Part shown: positions 35,707 through 44,735 of the stretch, one piece after another
Numbering within the stretch: the stretch's first letter is position 1
How the letters are laid out: each line of letters starts with the position of its first letter
Source: CAWDVH01 sp963805705
GTDB taxonomy: Bacteria; Actinomycetota; Actinomycetes; Streptosporangiales; Streptosporangiaceae
DNA length: 64,000 bases
Reading direction: 5' to 3'
Assembly (NCBI GenBank): GCA_963805705.1
Contig: CAWDVH010000001.1
Span: 868,001 to 932,000 of the forward strand
The notes under the pieces: model-generated
Seen by the model: the letters and a program-made list of their open reading frames with translations, nothing else
The model's database searches: none
What the model was told of the DNA's origin: nothing
Position numbers and translations under genes: made by a program

Positions 35707-37272
35707 TTACTTGCTGAGCCAGACATTCTCCATGTGCATGTTGCCGAGCGGCGTCACGAAGAAGCCGTGGACGTTGCTCGTGGCCGCGTAGGGGTAGGGC
35801 GAGTAGTACAGGAAGGCCATGAACGCGTCCTGCGCCGACAGCGTCTGGATCGAGTTGTAGAGCTGCTGGCGCTTGGCCACGATCAGCGTCTGCTCGGCCT
35901 GGTGGGTGTCCGCGACCACCGTGGGGTTGTTGTAGGCGGTGAAGAACGACCGGGCGCCGGACTTCGGGTCGACCGCGAAGGTGGCCAGCTCGTCCGGGTC
36001 GCTGATGTCCATCGTCCACAGCGTGAGCGTCATGTCGTACTTCAGGCTCTGCTCGTTGCTGTTGGCCGTGTTCGGGTCGAGCTGCTGGATGTTGACCTTG
36101 ATGCCGAGCGGCTTGAGCTCAGACTGCACGATCGTGGCGATCGTGAGGTAGTCGGAGTTGCCCGCCCCGATCAGCATCGTCGTGGTGAAGCCGTGCGGGA
36201 CGGAGGACAGCGCCATCTGCTGCTTGGCCGCGGCCGGGTTGTACTGATAACCGGGCGTGTTCGGGTCGTAGAACGGCACCTGCGGCGGGAAGAGCGAGTT
36301 GGCTGGCTTGCCGTTACCGAAGAGCACGGCCTTGACCAGTGCGTTCCTGTCGATGGCCAGCGAGATGGCCCGGCGCACGTGCACGTCCTGGAACGGCTTG
36401 CGCAGCTCGTTGAAGGCCAGGTAGTTGGTCTGCGTGGAGTTGAAGAAGTGCATGACCACGCCGGGCGAGGTCTTCAGGTTGGCCACCGTGGACCAGGCCG
36501 GGAACTGGTCGATCTGCGCCTGGCCGCCCTTGAGCTGCAGCTGCCTGGTGTTGTCGTTCGGGACGTCGGTCCAGGTGATGCTGTCCAGGTAGGGCTTGCC
36601 CTGCTCCCAGAACTGGGGGTTGCGCACGAGCTTGAGCGCGGAGCCCTTGTGCCAGTAGTCCCACTTGAACGGGCCGGTGCCGACCGGGTGGGTGTAGAAC
36701 TGCGTCTCGGTCTGGCCGCCGTAGTTGTTGGGCACGATCCCGTTGGCGAAGATCGACAGGTCGGCGAGCAGCGGCGCCCAGGGGTACTTGAGGTTGATGA
36801 CGACGGTCTGCGGCGCGGGGGCGTCCACCGAGGCGATGGCCGTGTCGAGGTAGGCCCAGCCCTGCGTCGCCTTGCGGTTCTGGTCGATGGAGAACTTCAC
36901 GTCCGCCGACGTCATCGGCTGGCCGTTGGAGAACTTCACGCCCTTCCTGAGGGTGAAGGTGTAGACCTTCTTGTTCGACGAGACCGTGTAGCCGGTCGCG
37001 AGCTGGGGAATCACGCCCTTGCCGTTGTTGGTCACCGTGTAGAGCGTCTGGAAGATCTGCTCGAAGATCCAGATCGAGTTGTTGTCGAACACGGTGGTGT
37101 TGTTCATGGACTGCGCGTCCTGGACGGCCGCGAAGACCAGGTTGCCGCCGTGCACCGGGCCGCTGGTGCTGCTGGCACTGCCTGATGGTGACGATCCCGA
37201 CCCGCAGCCCGCTATCAGCGCGAGCGCGCCGACAGCCGCCAGCACCTTCCCGCCAACGGTCCTATAAGTCAT
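35707..37272 (-). CDS. Peptide ABC transporter substrate-binding lipoprotein (DppA/OppA type)
   Basis: 521 residues. Lipoprotein signal: basic start (MTYRTVGGK), hydrophobic core (VLAAVGALA) and lipobox LIAG-C, so it is anchored outside the membrane. SBP family 5 motifs: 'FTLRKGVKFSNGQPMTSADVKFSIDQ', 'VGTGPFKWDYWHKGSALKLVRNPQFW' and 'VRRAISLAIDRNALVKAV'. The ATG at 37272 has AGGGAGC just upstream; a longer in-frame start at 37317 would add 15 residues before the signal peptide. It is first gene of the importer operon and sets its specificity, probably a peptide or amide; the exact ligand is unknown. Confidence 0.94.
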   Translation of the reverse strand: MTYRTVGGKVLAAVGALALIAGCGSGSSPSGSASSTSGPVHGGNLVFAAVQDAQSMNNTTVFDNNSIWIFEQIFQTLYTVTNNGKGVIPQLATGYTVSSNKKVYTFTLRKGVKFSNGQPMTSADVKFSIDQNRKATQGWAYLDTAIASVDAPAPQTVVINLKYPWAPLLADLSIFANGIVPNNYGGQTETQFYTHPVGTGPFKWDYWHKGSALKLVRNPQFWEQGKPYLDSITWTDVPNDNTRQLQLKGGQAQIDQFPAWSTVANLKTSPGVVMHFFNSTQTNYLAFNELRKPFQDVHVRRAISLAIDRNALVKAVLFGNGKPANSLFPPQVPFYDPNTPGYQYNPAAAKQQMALSSVPHGFTTTMLIGAGNSDYLTIATIVQSELKPLGIKVNIQQLDPNTANSNEQSLKYDMTLTLWTMDISDPDELATFAVDPKSGARSFFTAYNNPTVVADTHQAEQTLIVAKRQQLYNSIQTLSAQDAFMAFLYYSPYPYAATSNVHGFFVTPLGNMHMENVWLSK

Positions 37273-37392
37273 AGAAGCTCCCTGTTTGGAGTGATTGCGC
37301 CCGACTCTGGTAGCCACGGGGGAAGTCAGAGCAAACCTTTGTTCAAGTCAATGTGTCGTCAAAGCCGTCGCTTGTAAATAGCGGGCGATGCC

Positions 37393-37422
37393 TGGACCAA
37401 GGGATTTACAGTGTTGTAACGT
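37393..37422 (+). promoter_or_regulatory. Promoter for a leaderless transcript
   Basis: TGGACC (37393-37398), 18 nt, TAACGT (37417-37422). The expected start is about 37429-37431, which is the GTG of the reductase-amidase gene itself, and no ribosome site is present. Leaderless mRNAs are common in actinomycetes. The 158-bp gap also serves the divergent importer operon. Confidence 0.4.
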
Positions 37423-37430
37423 TGCGCGCC

Positions 37431-39677
37431 GTGCCCTACCTCGTGCTCGGATGCGGTGCCATCGGCGGTACGGTCGCCGCTGGCCTGGCCCGTGACGGCC
37501 ATGATGTTCTGGTCAGCGACGCCGATCCGGCGGTCGTCGACGCCGTCACCGAGCGGGGCCTGCGCATCGACGGGCCCGTGGAGAGCTTCACCGTCGCGGT
37601 GCCCGCGGTGCTGCCCGCCGACCTGCCGCCGCGGCTCGACGGGCCGGTCCTGCTCGCGGTCAAGGCGCATCACACCGCGGCGGCCGCGGCGGTCCTGGCC
37701 GGGCGCCTGGACGACGGCGGGTACGTCGTATCGCTGCAGAACGGCCTGAATTCAGGCGTGCTGGCCGATGCCGTCGGCGCCGGGCGCGTCGTGGAGGCGT
37801 TCGTTAACTTCGGCGCCGACGTGCTGGAACCCGGGTTGGTACTGCGCGGCAACCGGGGGACCTTCGTGATCGGCGAGCTGGACGGCCGCCTCACCGACCG
37901 GGTCCTGGCCCTGGCCGCCGACATCGCGGACGCCCGTGCCACCCGGCATGTCCTGGGCTACCTGTGGTCCAAGCAGGCGTACGGGGCGATGCTGTTCGCC
38001 ACCGCGGTCAGTGACCTGCCGATCTTCGAGGTGCTCGAGGACCCCGCCTACCGCCCGCTGCTGCTGGCGCTCGCGCGGCAGGTCCTGGCCCAGGCACCGG
38101 TCACCCCGATGGCCTTCGACGGGTTCGACCCCGCCGACCTGGACGGATCGCTCGGGCGGCTCGCGCAGTTCAACCGGGGATCAGCCAAGACCCACTCGGG
38201 TGTCTACCGGGACCTGGCCGTCCGGCACCGCCCCACCGAGGTCGAGGCGATCCTGGGCCCGCTGGAGGGACCGCTGGTGCGGCGGGTGGCCGAGCTCATC
38301 TCGGCGATCGAGCAGGGCCGCCGGACCTGCTCCAGGGCGAACCTCGACCTGCTGGCCGCCTACGAGCGGCTGGAGCGGCTCGGCCGGCCGCTGCGCGCCG
38401 TGGCGGCCGTGATCGGCGCGCCGGCGCGGGCGCCGGGCGGCCCGCTGGCCGGGCGGCCGGTCGCGGTGAAGGACATCATCGCGATCGCCGGCGTGCCGAC
38501 CCGCTGCGGCAGTCCCGCGAGCGACCCAGGGCCGGCTGATCACGACGCGCAGGTCGTGCGGCGGCTGCGGGCGGCCGGCGCCGAGGTGTTCGCCGCCTCG
38601 CAGTGCCTGGAGTACGCGGCCGGATTCGCTCACCCGGAGGTGGGCGACACCCGCAATCCGCGTGATCCGTCCCGCACCTCGGGCGGGTCATCGGGCGGGT
38701 CGGCGGCCCTGGTCGCCGCGGGCGTATGCGAGCTGGCCATCGGCACCGATACCGGCGGCTCGATCCGGATCCCGGCCGCCTACTGCGGCGTCGTGGGGCT
38801 CAAGCCGAGCTACGGGCTGGTGCCGGTCGACGGGATCTTCCCGCTCTCGCCCAGCTGCGACCACGCGGGCACGCTGACCGCGACCGTGTCCGGTGCCGCA
38901 GACCTGCTGCGCGTGCTGGCCGCCCCGGCGATCAGCCCGGCCGGCGGTCCTGGCCCCGGCGGCCCTGATGCCGGCCCGGCAGCGGAGCCGGCGCGGGACC
39001 GGGCGCCGGCGACCTTCACGGTCGGCGTCCTGTCCGCGCAGCTGGCCGATCCGTCGGTGACACCGCAGGTGCGGGAGGCGGTCAGCGGGGCACTGTCGGT
39101 CCTGGCCGCGGCCGGGTGGCGGATCCGGGAGCTGACCGCGCCCTGGCTGGACGAGCTAGCCGAATGGGAGGACGTCCTGGCGACCATCGTCGCGGCCGAG
39201 GCGGCCCGGGTCCACCGGGGCCTGGACACCGGCCGGTACGCCGAGGGCACCAGGGCCCTGCTCGCCTTCGGCGCGTCGGTGGGCGAGGAGCGCTACCGGC
39301 GCGCCCTGGACCGGCGGGCACAGCTCACCGCCGAGATCGACGCGCTGCTGGCGGACACCGACGCCCTGGCCGGGCCGACCGTGGGCTACCCGGCCCCGGC
39401 GCAGGATCCGCCGTTCGGGGTCGGCGACGACAGCGCGGAAGGGCGCTTCACCGGGCCGTACAACCTCACGGGTCACCCGGCCATATCGCTTCCCGTGCCC
39501 TCGGCGGACCTGCCCGCGGGCCTGCAGCTGGCCGGGCGGCGCGGCGCGGACCTGGCCCTGCTGCGGGTCGCCGCCGCGGCGGAGCGCCTGATCGCACCGG
39601 CAATGAACACGGCCGCGGCCGGCCTGGCCACGGCGGACGCGGCCACGGCCGACCTGGCCACGGCAGAGGGGACCTGA
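37431..39677 (+). CDS. Fusion of ketopantoate reductase-like (PanE/ApbA) and amidase domains
   Basis: 748 residues without internal stop. Residues 1-325 are a full PanE/ApbA-type reductase: Rossmann LGCGAIGG (7-14), 'VKAHHTAAA', 'SLQNGLNSG', K181 (LWSKQAYG) and the C-terminal 'RHRPTEVEAI ... NLDLLAAYERL'. From about 335 an amidase-signature domain starts: catalytic K347 (PVAVKD), cis-Ser420 (TSGGSSGGSA) and nucleophile Ser444 (GTDTGGSIRIPA). The amidase lacks most of its usual N-terminal helix region, replaced by the reductase C-terminus. The joining is unusual. It begins at GTG 37431, probably leaderless, and ends with 15-bp repeats. A role in amide/peptide catabolism with the neighbours is inferred. 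Confidence 0.85.
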   Translation: MPYLVLGCGAIGGTVAAGLARDGHDVLVSDADPAVVDAVTERGLRIDGPVESFTVAVPAVLPADLPPRLDGPVLLAVKAHHTAAAAAVLAGRLDDGGYVVSLQNGLNSGVLADAVGAGRVVEAFVNFGADVLEPGLVLRGNRGTFVIGELDGRLTDRVLALAADIADARATRHVLGYLWSKQAYGAMLFATAVSDLPIFEVLEDPAYRPLLLALARQVLAQAPVTPMAFDGFDPADLDGSLGRLAQFNRGSAKTHSGVYRDLAVRHRPTEVEAILGPLEGPLVRRVAELISAIEQGRRTCSRANLDLLAAYERLERLGRPLRAVAAVIGAPARAPGGPLAGRPVAVKDIIAIAGVPTRCGSPASDPGPADHDAQVVRRLRAAGAEVFAASQCLEYAAGFAHPEVGDTRNPRDPSRTSGGSSGGSAALVAAGVCELAIGTDTGGSIRIPAAYCGVVGLKPSYGLVPVDGIFPLSPSCDHAGTLTATVSGAADLLRVLAAPAISPAGGPGPGGPDAGPAAEPARDRAPATFTVGVLSAQLADPSVTPQVREAVSGALSVLAAAGWRIRELTAPWLDELAEWEDVLATIVAAEAARVHRGLDTGRYAEGTRALLAFGASVGEERYRRALDRRAQLTAEIDALLADTDALAGPTVGYPAPAQDPPFGVGDDSAEGRFTGPYNLTGHPAISLPVPSADLPAGLQLAGRRGADLALLRVAAAAERLIAPAMNTAAAGLATADAATADLATAEGT
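39621..39665. repeat. Three 15-bp repeats at the end of the fusion gene
   Basis: Units 39621-39635, 39636-39650 and 39651-39665 (GACCTGGCCACGGCA type) encode the Ala/Thr/Asp/Leu C-terminal tail, beyond the amidase fold. Confidence 0.8.
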
Positions 39678-39680
39678 CCC

Positions 39681-40613
39681 ATGGCACCGACGATCATCCA
39701 CCGCACGCTCGACCTCGCCGGCCTCGACGTTCCCGTGGTCGAGCTCACCGGGAGCGGCGACGGCCCGCGGCTTACCGTCCTGGCCGGAGTGCACGGCTGT
39801 GAGTACGCGCCGATGGCGGCCGTGCGGCAGTGGACCCGCAGCCTGGCGGGGCGGGAGCTGCGCGGCAGCGTGGTCGCGGTGCCGGTGCTGAATCTGCCGG
39901 CGTTTCGGGCCCGCAGCCCGTTCGTGATCCCGCAGGACGGCAAGAACCTGAACCGGTGCTTTCCCGGCGACCCCGCCGGGACGCTGGCCGACCGGCTGGC
40001 CCACGCGACGTTCACGCAGCTCATCACCGGATCCGACGCCCTGATTGACGCGCACGCCGGCGATATGGTCGAGGCCCTGGAGCCGTTCGCCCTGTACGAC
40101 ACCGGGCCCGCGCAGGCCAGGGCCCGCGAGATGGCCACGGCCTACGGAGTCGGATACGTGATCCAGCAGGCGCCGGGGCCGGACCGCGCTGTCGCCGGCA
40201 CGACCAGCGCGGCCGCCGCGCAGATCGGCATTCCCGCGATCATCGCCGAGGCCGGCGGCTGCGGCCTGGTCGAGCCGGCCGCAGTCGGCCAGCACATCCG
40301 GGGCCTGGACCGCGTGCTGGCGCTGCTCGGCATGTCCGACGACGGGGCGGCCGGCCCGTCGGAGCCGCTGGCGCCGCCGAGCTACCTGGAGCGCTTCCTG
40401 TGGCTGCGCTGCGCGGATGAAGGCTGGTGGGAGCCCGCCGTGCAGGCCGGCGAGGCGGTCACGGAGGGCCAGCTCCTCGGGACGGTCAGCAGCATCGACG
40501 GAGCGCGCCTGCTGCAGACCATCACGGCCCCGGCCGACGGCGTCCCGATCTTCGTGACCAGCTCCCCCGCCGTGGCCGCCAACGGGCTGCTGCTCGGCCT
40601 GGGCGCCAGCTAG
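39681..40613 (+). CDS. Succinylglutamate desuccinylase/aspartoacylase family (M14-like) hydrolase
   Basis: 310 residues. Zinc ligands H38 and E41 (GVHGCEYAP, H-x-x-E), a third His in 'LIDAHAGDM', and the substrate motif 'DGKNLNRCFPGDP' of the AspA/AstE family; the C-terminal beta domain carries 'QAGEAVTEGQLLGTV'. These enzymes remove an acyl group from an amino acid or cleave a similar amide. It starts 3 bp after the fusion gene and is surely co-transcribed. Substrate unknown. The stop shares a CTAG with the convergent peptidase gene. Confidence 0.92.
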   Translation: MAPTIIHRTLDLAGLDVPVVELTGSGDGPRLTVLAGVHGCEYAPMAAVRQWTRSLAGRELRGSVVAVPVLNLPAFRARSPFVIPQDGKNLNRCFPGDPAGTLADRLAHATFTQLITGSDALIDAHAGDMVEALEPFALYDTGPAQARAREMATAYGVGYVIQQAPGPDRAVAGTTSAAAAQIGIPAIIAEAGGCGLVEPAAVGQHIRGLDRVLALLGMSDDGAAGPSEPLAPPSYLERFLWLRCADEGWWEPAVQAGEAVTEGQLLGTVSSIDGARLLQTITAPADGVPIFVTSSPAVAANGLLLGLGAS

Positions 40614-42685
40614 CCGCCGTCCGGCGCCGGGCCCAGGACCGCGTCCAGGAAGGCCAGCACGTCGGTCCCGGCGGCGATCGCCTTGCCCGTGGGCTTGCCC
40701 GCCCCGTGCCCGGTACCGGCCTCCACCCGGATCAGGACCGGCGCAGCACCGCCTTGCGCGGCCTGCAGCGCGGCGGCGAACTTGAACGAGTGACCGGGAA
40801 CCACCCGGTCATCGTGATCGCCGGTCAGCAGCAGCGTCGGCGGGTAGCGGGTGCCGGCCCGCACATTGTGCAGCGGCGAGTAGGCGCGCAGCCACGGGTA
40901 CTGGTCCGGATCGTCCGGATCCCCGAGCTCGCCGGTCCATCCCCATCCGACCGTGAACTTATGGAACCGCAGCATGTCGAAAACCCCGACTTCGGCGACG
41001 CAGGCGCCGAACAGCTCGGGCTGCTGGGTCAGGCAGGCACCCACCAGGAGGCCGCCGTTGGATCCGCCGGTGATGGCGATCCGGCCCGGACGTGACCAGC
41101 CGGAGGATGCGAGCCACCGGGCGCAGCCGCAGAAGTCGTCGAAGACGTTCTGCTTGCGGTCCAGCAGGCCGGCCTCGTGCCAGGCCTGGCCATACTCGCC
41201 GCCACCGCGCAAGGTCGCGACCGCCAGCACGCCGCCGCGGTCGAGCCACGCCGCCCACAGCGGCGAGAATCCGGGCGTGATCGCGATGTCGAATCCGCCG
41301 TAGGCGTGCAGCAGCACGGGCGCGTCGCCGTCCGGCACCAGATCGCGGCGCCGGGTCACGAACATCGGGACCGGCGTGCCGTCGGCCGAGACCGCGAGCA
41401 CCCGCTCGGTGACGAACGCGCCCGCGTCGATCTTCGCGCTGGCCCCCCGGACCAGCGTCGTCTGCCCGGTCGACAGCTGATGCGACCAGAGCGATCCGGA
41501 GTCGGTGAACGAGACGGTCTCGAAGTGGATCATGTCGCTGCCGGGGCGCCCCTCGATGCCCTTGTGCTCGACGGCACCGCCGCCGAGCGAGGCCAGGCCG
41601 GGAACCGGGATGTCGCGTACGTACGTGCCGTCGAGCGCGTGCACGCGGAGCACCGAGTGCGCCTCGCGCAGGTAGTGACAGACGAGCCGGCCGCCGAGGA
41701 AATGCCCTTCCAGCAGGGTCTCGCCGGCCTCCGGGATGATCTCCTGCCAGTTCTCGCGCGCCGGACGGTCGAGGTCGACCGCGACCAGCCGCTGGCGCTC
41801 CGCCTCATGGTCAGTGATGAGGTAGAAGGTCGTCCCCACGCTGGTCACCACGATGGCCTTGCTGGCGAAGTCGCCGACCAGCTCACGGAAACTGGCGCCG
41901 GGGTCGTCGAGATCCAGGACGTGCACCTGGTTCTCGCTCGTGCCGTGCTCGATCGAGACGACCAGGAACCGGCCGTCGTCGCTCACGGTCGCGTGCAACC
42001 ACCAGTCCGGCTCTGACGGGGCGAAGATGAGCTGATCGTCGCCCTGCGGGGTCCCGATGCGGTGGAAGAAGATCCGCACGGGCTGGGTCGCCTCGAGATA
42101 CTCCGCGCCGGGCGCGGGGGGCTGGGTCGCGCCGTAGAAGAAGCCCGACCCGTCCCGGCGCCACGCCGCCTCGGAGCTTTTCGACCACTCGATCTTGTCG
42201 TCCAGATCGGCGCCGGTGGTCACGTCACGCACGCGCCAGGTCAGCCAGTCCGAGCCCATATCGCTGGTCGCATAGGCCAGCAGCGTCCCGTCGCCGCTGA
42301 CGTTGATCTGGCTCAGGGCGACGGTGCCGTCCCTGGCCAGCAGATTCGGGTCGAGCAGGGGGCGTCCCTCCTCGTCGGGGGTGTCCATCACGTACAGCAC
42401 GGGCTGGGCCGCCAGGCCGGAGTTGCGGGACTGGAACCAGCGGCCGCCTCGCTCAAACGGCACCCCGTACCTCGGGTAGTCCCACAGTTGCGTGAGCCGC
42501 TCCCTGATGGCCTCGCGAGCCGGGACCGCCGCCAGGAAGCCCTCGGTCAGCTCGTTCTGCGCCTTGATCCAGCCAGCCGTCTCCGGATCGTCAGTGTTCT
42601 CCAGCCATCGGTACGGGTCGCTGACCGGCTCGCCGTGGTAGTCGTCCACGTCGGAGCCCGATCGGGTCGGCGGATAAGGATGCAC
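40610..42685 (-). CDS. Prolyl oligopeptidase (S9A)
   Basis: 691 residues, typical for the family. An N-terminal seven-blade beta-propeller (from 'DPYRWLENTDDPETAGWIKAQNELTEGFL') gates the C-terminal alpha/beta hydrolase domain, with Ser542 (GGSNGGL), Asp near 626 (GDHDDRVVP) and His660 (GTGHGAG). It cuts short peptides after proline in the cytoplasm, which fits imported oligopeptides. No signal peptide is seen. GATCGACT-like bases precede the ATG, so the ribosome site is weak. It is convergent with the deacylase gene. Confidence 0.94.
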   Translation of the reverse strand: MHPYPPTRSGSDVDDYHGEPVSDPYRWLENTDDPETAGWIKAQNELTEGFLAAVPAREAIRERLTQLWDYPRYGVPFERGGRWFQSRNSGLAAQPVLYVMDTPDEEGRPLLDPNLLARDGTVALSQINVSGDGTLLAYATSDMGSDWLTWRVRDVTTGADLDDKIEWSKSSEAAWRRDGSGFFYGATQPPAPGAEYLEATQPVRIFFHRIGTPQGDDQLIFAPSEPDWWLHATVSDDGRFLVVSIEHGTSENQVHVLDLDDPGASFRELVGDFASKAIVVTSVGTTFYLITDHEAERQRLVAVDLDRPARENWQEIIPEAGETLLEGHFLGGRLVCHYLREAHSVLRVHALDGTYVRDIPVPGLASLGGGAVEHKGIEGRPGSDMIHFETVSFTDSGSLWSHQLSTGQTTLVRGASAKIDAGAFVTERVLAVSADGTPVPMFVTRRRDLVPDGDAPVLLHAYGGFDIAITPGFSPLWAAWLDRGGVLAVATLRGGGEYGQAWHEAGLLDRKQNVFDDFCGCARWLASSGWSRPGRIAITGGSNGGLLVGACLTQQPELFGACVAEVGVFDMLRFHKFTVGWGWTGELGDPDDPDQYPWLRAYSPLHNVRAGTRYPPTLLLTGDHDDRVVPGHSFKFAAALQAAQGGAAPVLIRVEAGTGHGAGKPTGKAIAAGTDVLAFLDAVLGPAPDGG

Positions 42686-42810
42686 GTATTCAGCCTCCAG
42701 AGTCGATCTTCCAACGACTAGGAGTCTTCCTGCCCGGCGGGCGAACGTCCAGCCGGCTTATCTCCCCGACCGGCCGGACCCGGCCCGGCCGGACCGGCCG
42801 GCCTGGCCGC

Positions 42811-43662
42811 TCAGCGCAGTACCTTGCGCCGGTACAGCATGACGGCCGTCGGGGCGAACACCGCGATCAGCGCGACCGACCAGAGCACGACGGCGAGTTC
42901 CGGATGCTGCATCGGCCAGGCCTGCACGGTGGCCGCTGGGTTGGGGCCGCCGAACAGGGTCCGGCAGGCGGCCGCTACCGCGCTCAGCGGATTCCAGTTG
43001 GCGAAGGCCTGCAGCCAGGACGGCATGCCCTGGGTGGGCACGAAGGCGTTGGAGACGAACGACAGCGGCAGGAAGATGATGAACCCCAGCGCCTGGGCCG
43101 CCTCCGGGCTGCGCACCAGCATGCCGGCGCAGGCGCCGGCCCAGGTCATCGCGAACGCGAAGAGCAGCGACAGGCCGACGGCCAGCAGCGCGTCGCCGAT
43201 GCCGTTGTAGATGCGCCAGCCGATCACCAGCCCGGTCGCGGCCAGCACCAGGACGCCGAGCACCTGGGTGAACAGGTCCGCTACCGTGCGCCCGGCCAGC
43301 ACCGCGGCGCGCGACATGGGCAGTGACCTGAATCTGTCGATCAGGCCGGTGGACATGTCGGTGGACAGCCCGACCGCGGTGCCGGGAGCACTGCCGGCCA
43401 TCGTCATGCCGAACATCCCGCTGATCAGGTACTGGTGGTAGCTGCCCCCGCCCGCCAGGTGGATGGCCGAGCCGAAGACATAGGCAAACAGCAGGACGAA
43501 GATGACCGGCTGGATAGTGACGTCGGCCAGCTGCTCTGGCTCGCGGATAATCCGCGCCACGCTGCGGCGGGTCAGGACCCAGGTGTTCTTGACCGCCCAC
43601 CAGGCACGGGTGCGGACTGGCTCGCCGGGCAGGTCGCGCCGGGGAAGGGAAATCGTGGTCAT
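42811..43662 (-). CDS. ABC-2 type transporter permease (DrrB-like)
   Basis: 283 residues with six membrane helices. Family motifs 'TRRSVARIIREPEQLADVTIQPVIFVLLFAYVFG', 'GLIDRFRSLPMSRAAVLAGRTVADL' and 'PLSFVSNAFVPTQGMPSWLQAFANWNPLS' are those of DrrB-type drug exporters. It forms the membrane part of an exporter with the overlapping ATPase (ATGA, 43659-43662). The substrate is probably a hydrophobic compound, possibly a drug. Confidence 0.94.
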   Translation of the reverse strand: MTTISLPRRDLPGEPVRTRAWWAVKNTWVLTRRSVARIIREPEQLADVTIQPVIFVLLFAYVFGSAIHLAGGGSYHQYLISGMFGMTMAGSAPGTAVGLSTDMSTGLIDRFRSLPMSRAAVLAGRTVADLFTQVLGVLVLAATGLVIGWRIYNGIGDALLAVGLSLLFAFAMTWAGACAGMLVRSPEAAQALGFIIFLPLSFVSNAFVPTQGMPSWLQAFANWNPLSAVAAACRTLFGGPNPAATVQAWPMQHPELAVVLWSVALIAVFAPTAVMLYRRKVLR

Positions 43663-44639
43663 GACGGCTCGCTCTCGCTCGCTTCGGTACCGGTGCCCGT
43701 GGAGCGGCCGGTAAGGGTCAGGAAGACGTCGTCGAGGGAGGGCCGGCGGATGGCCAGGTCGTCCAGCAGCACCCCGGCGGCGTCGAGGTCACGGACGATC
43801 TGCGGCATCTGGCGCGCCCCGGCGGTGACCGGAGCCTCGATCGTGCGGTCGGCCGCGTCGGTCTGCGGCAGGCCGTCCGCATGCCGCGCGAGTACCCCGG
43901 CGGCGACCGCGAGATCGGACTGCGCGGCCACCGTCAGCTGGACCCGCTCGCCCCCGATCTTGGCCTTGAGCTGGTTCGCCGTTCCCTCGGCGATCACCCG
44001 GCCCTGATCAACGACCGCGATGCTGTCCGCGAGCTGATCGGCTTCATCCAGGTGCTGGGTGGTCAGCAGGACGGTGGTGCCGTCCGCCGCCAGGGCGCGC
44101 ACCGCATCCCACGTCACCATCCGGCTGCGCGGGTCCAGGCCGGTCGTCGGCTCGTCCAGGAACAGGATCTGCGGCCGGCTGACCAGGCTGGCGGCCAGGT
44201 CAAGGCGCCGCCGCATGCCGCCTGAGTAGGTCTTCACGCCGCGGTCCGCGGCGTCGCTCAGGTCGAACCTGGCCAGCAGCTCGGCGGCCCGGATCCTGGC
44301 CTGCTGGCGCGACAGGCGGCCGAGCTGGCCCACCATGACCAGGTTGGCCCGCCCGGTGAGGCACTCATCAAGGGCCGCGTACTGGCCGGTGAGCCCGATG
44401 TGCCTGCGCACCTGCGGGGCCTGCGTCACGACGTCGTAGCCAGCCACCCTGGCCGTCCCGTGGTCCGGGCGCAGCAGCGTGGTCAGCACCCGCACCGTCG
44501 TGGTCTTGCCTGCCCCGTTCGGGCCGAGCATGCCCAGGATCGCACCCTTCTCGACGTCCAGGTCAAGGCCGGCCAGCGCCCTGGTGCGGCCGTATGTCTT
44601 CTCGAGGCTCCTGGCCTCTATCGCGAGGGAATCGCTCAT
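43659..44639 (-). CDS. Daunorubicin-resistance type ABC transporter ATP-binding protein (DrrA-like)
   Basis: 326 residues. Walker A GPNGAGKTT, Q-loop 'LTGQYAALDE', signature 'YSGGMRRRLDLAASL', Walker B 'ILFLDEPTTGLDP', H-loop 'LLTTQHLDEAD', and the C-terminal DrrA extension that couples to DrrB. The ATG has a GAGGG ribosome site. The gene is divergent from a TetR regulator, and three operator-like sites overlap its promoter. This is a typical TetR-controlled exporter that senses its own substrate. Confidence 0.95.
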   Translation of the reverse strand: MSDSLAIEARSLEKTYGRTRALAGLDLDVEKGAILGMLGPNGAGKTTTVRVLTTLLRPDHGTARVAGYDVVTQAPQVRRHIGLTGQYAALDECLTGRANLVMVGQLGRLSRQQARIRAAELLARFDLSDAADRGVKTYSGGMRRRLDLAASLVSRPQILFLDEPTTGLDPRSRMVTWDAVRALAADGTTVLLTTQHLDEADQLADSIAVVDQGRVIAEGTANQLKAKIGGERVQLTVAAQSDLAVAAGVLARHADGLPQTDAADRTIEAPVTAGARQMPQIVRDLDAAGVLLDDLAIRRPSLDDVFLTLTGRSTGTGTEASESEPS

Positions 44640-44651
44640 CTCGCCCTCCTG

Positions 44652-44702
44652 TAGTACGCCGTACGATTATTCTCGTACGCCGTACTATACAGTACACTGT
44701 AC
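44652..44702. promoter_or_regulatory. Three TetR-type operators (GTAC-N3-GTAC)
   Basis: GTACGCCGTAC at 44654-44664 and 44675-44685, and GTACACTGTAC at 44692-44702. The first two, with flanks, form 15-mers 44652-44666 and 44673-44687 that are near-perfect inverted copies of each other. They fill the divergent promoter region between the ABC exporter and the TetR gene; TATACA between sites two and three could be a -10. Confidence 0.75.
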
Positions 44703-44735
44703 GAGAGTCAATAAAGCGATCAGGGGAGACAGCAG

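Noticed and set aside
42766..42805. CCGGCCGG-rich stretch as a terminator or repeat element
   Set aside because: Self-complementary but simple GC-rich sequence; no defined stem-loop boundaries or repeat unit.
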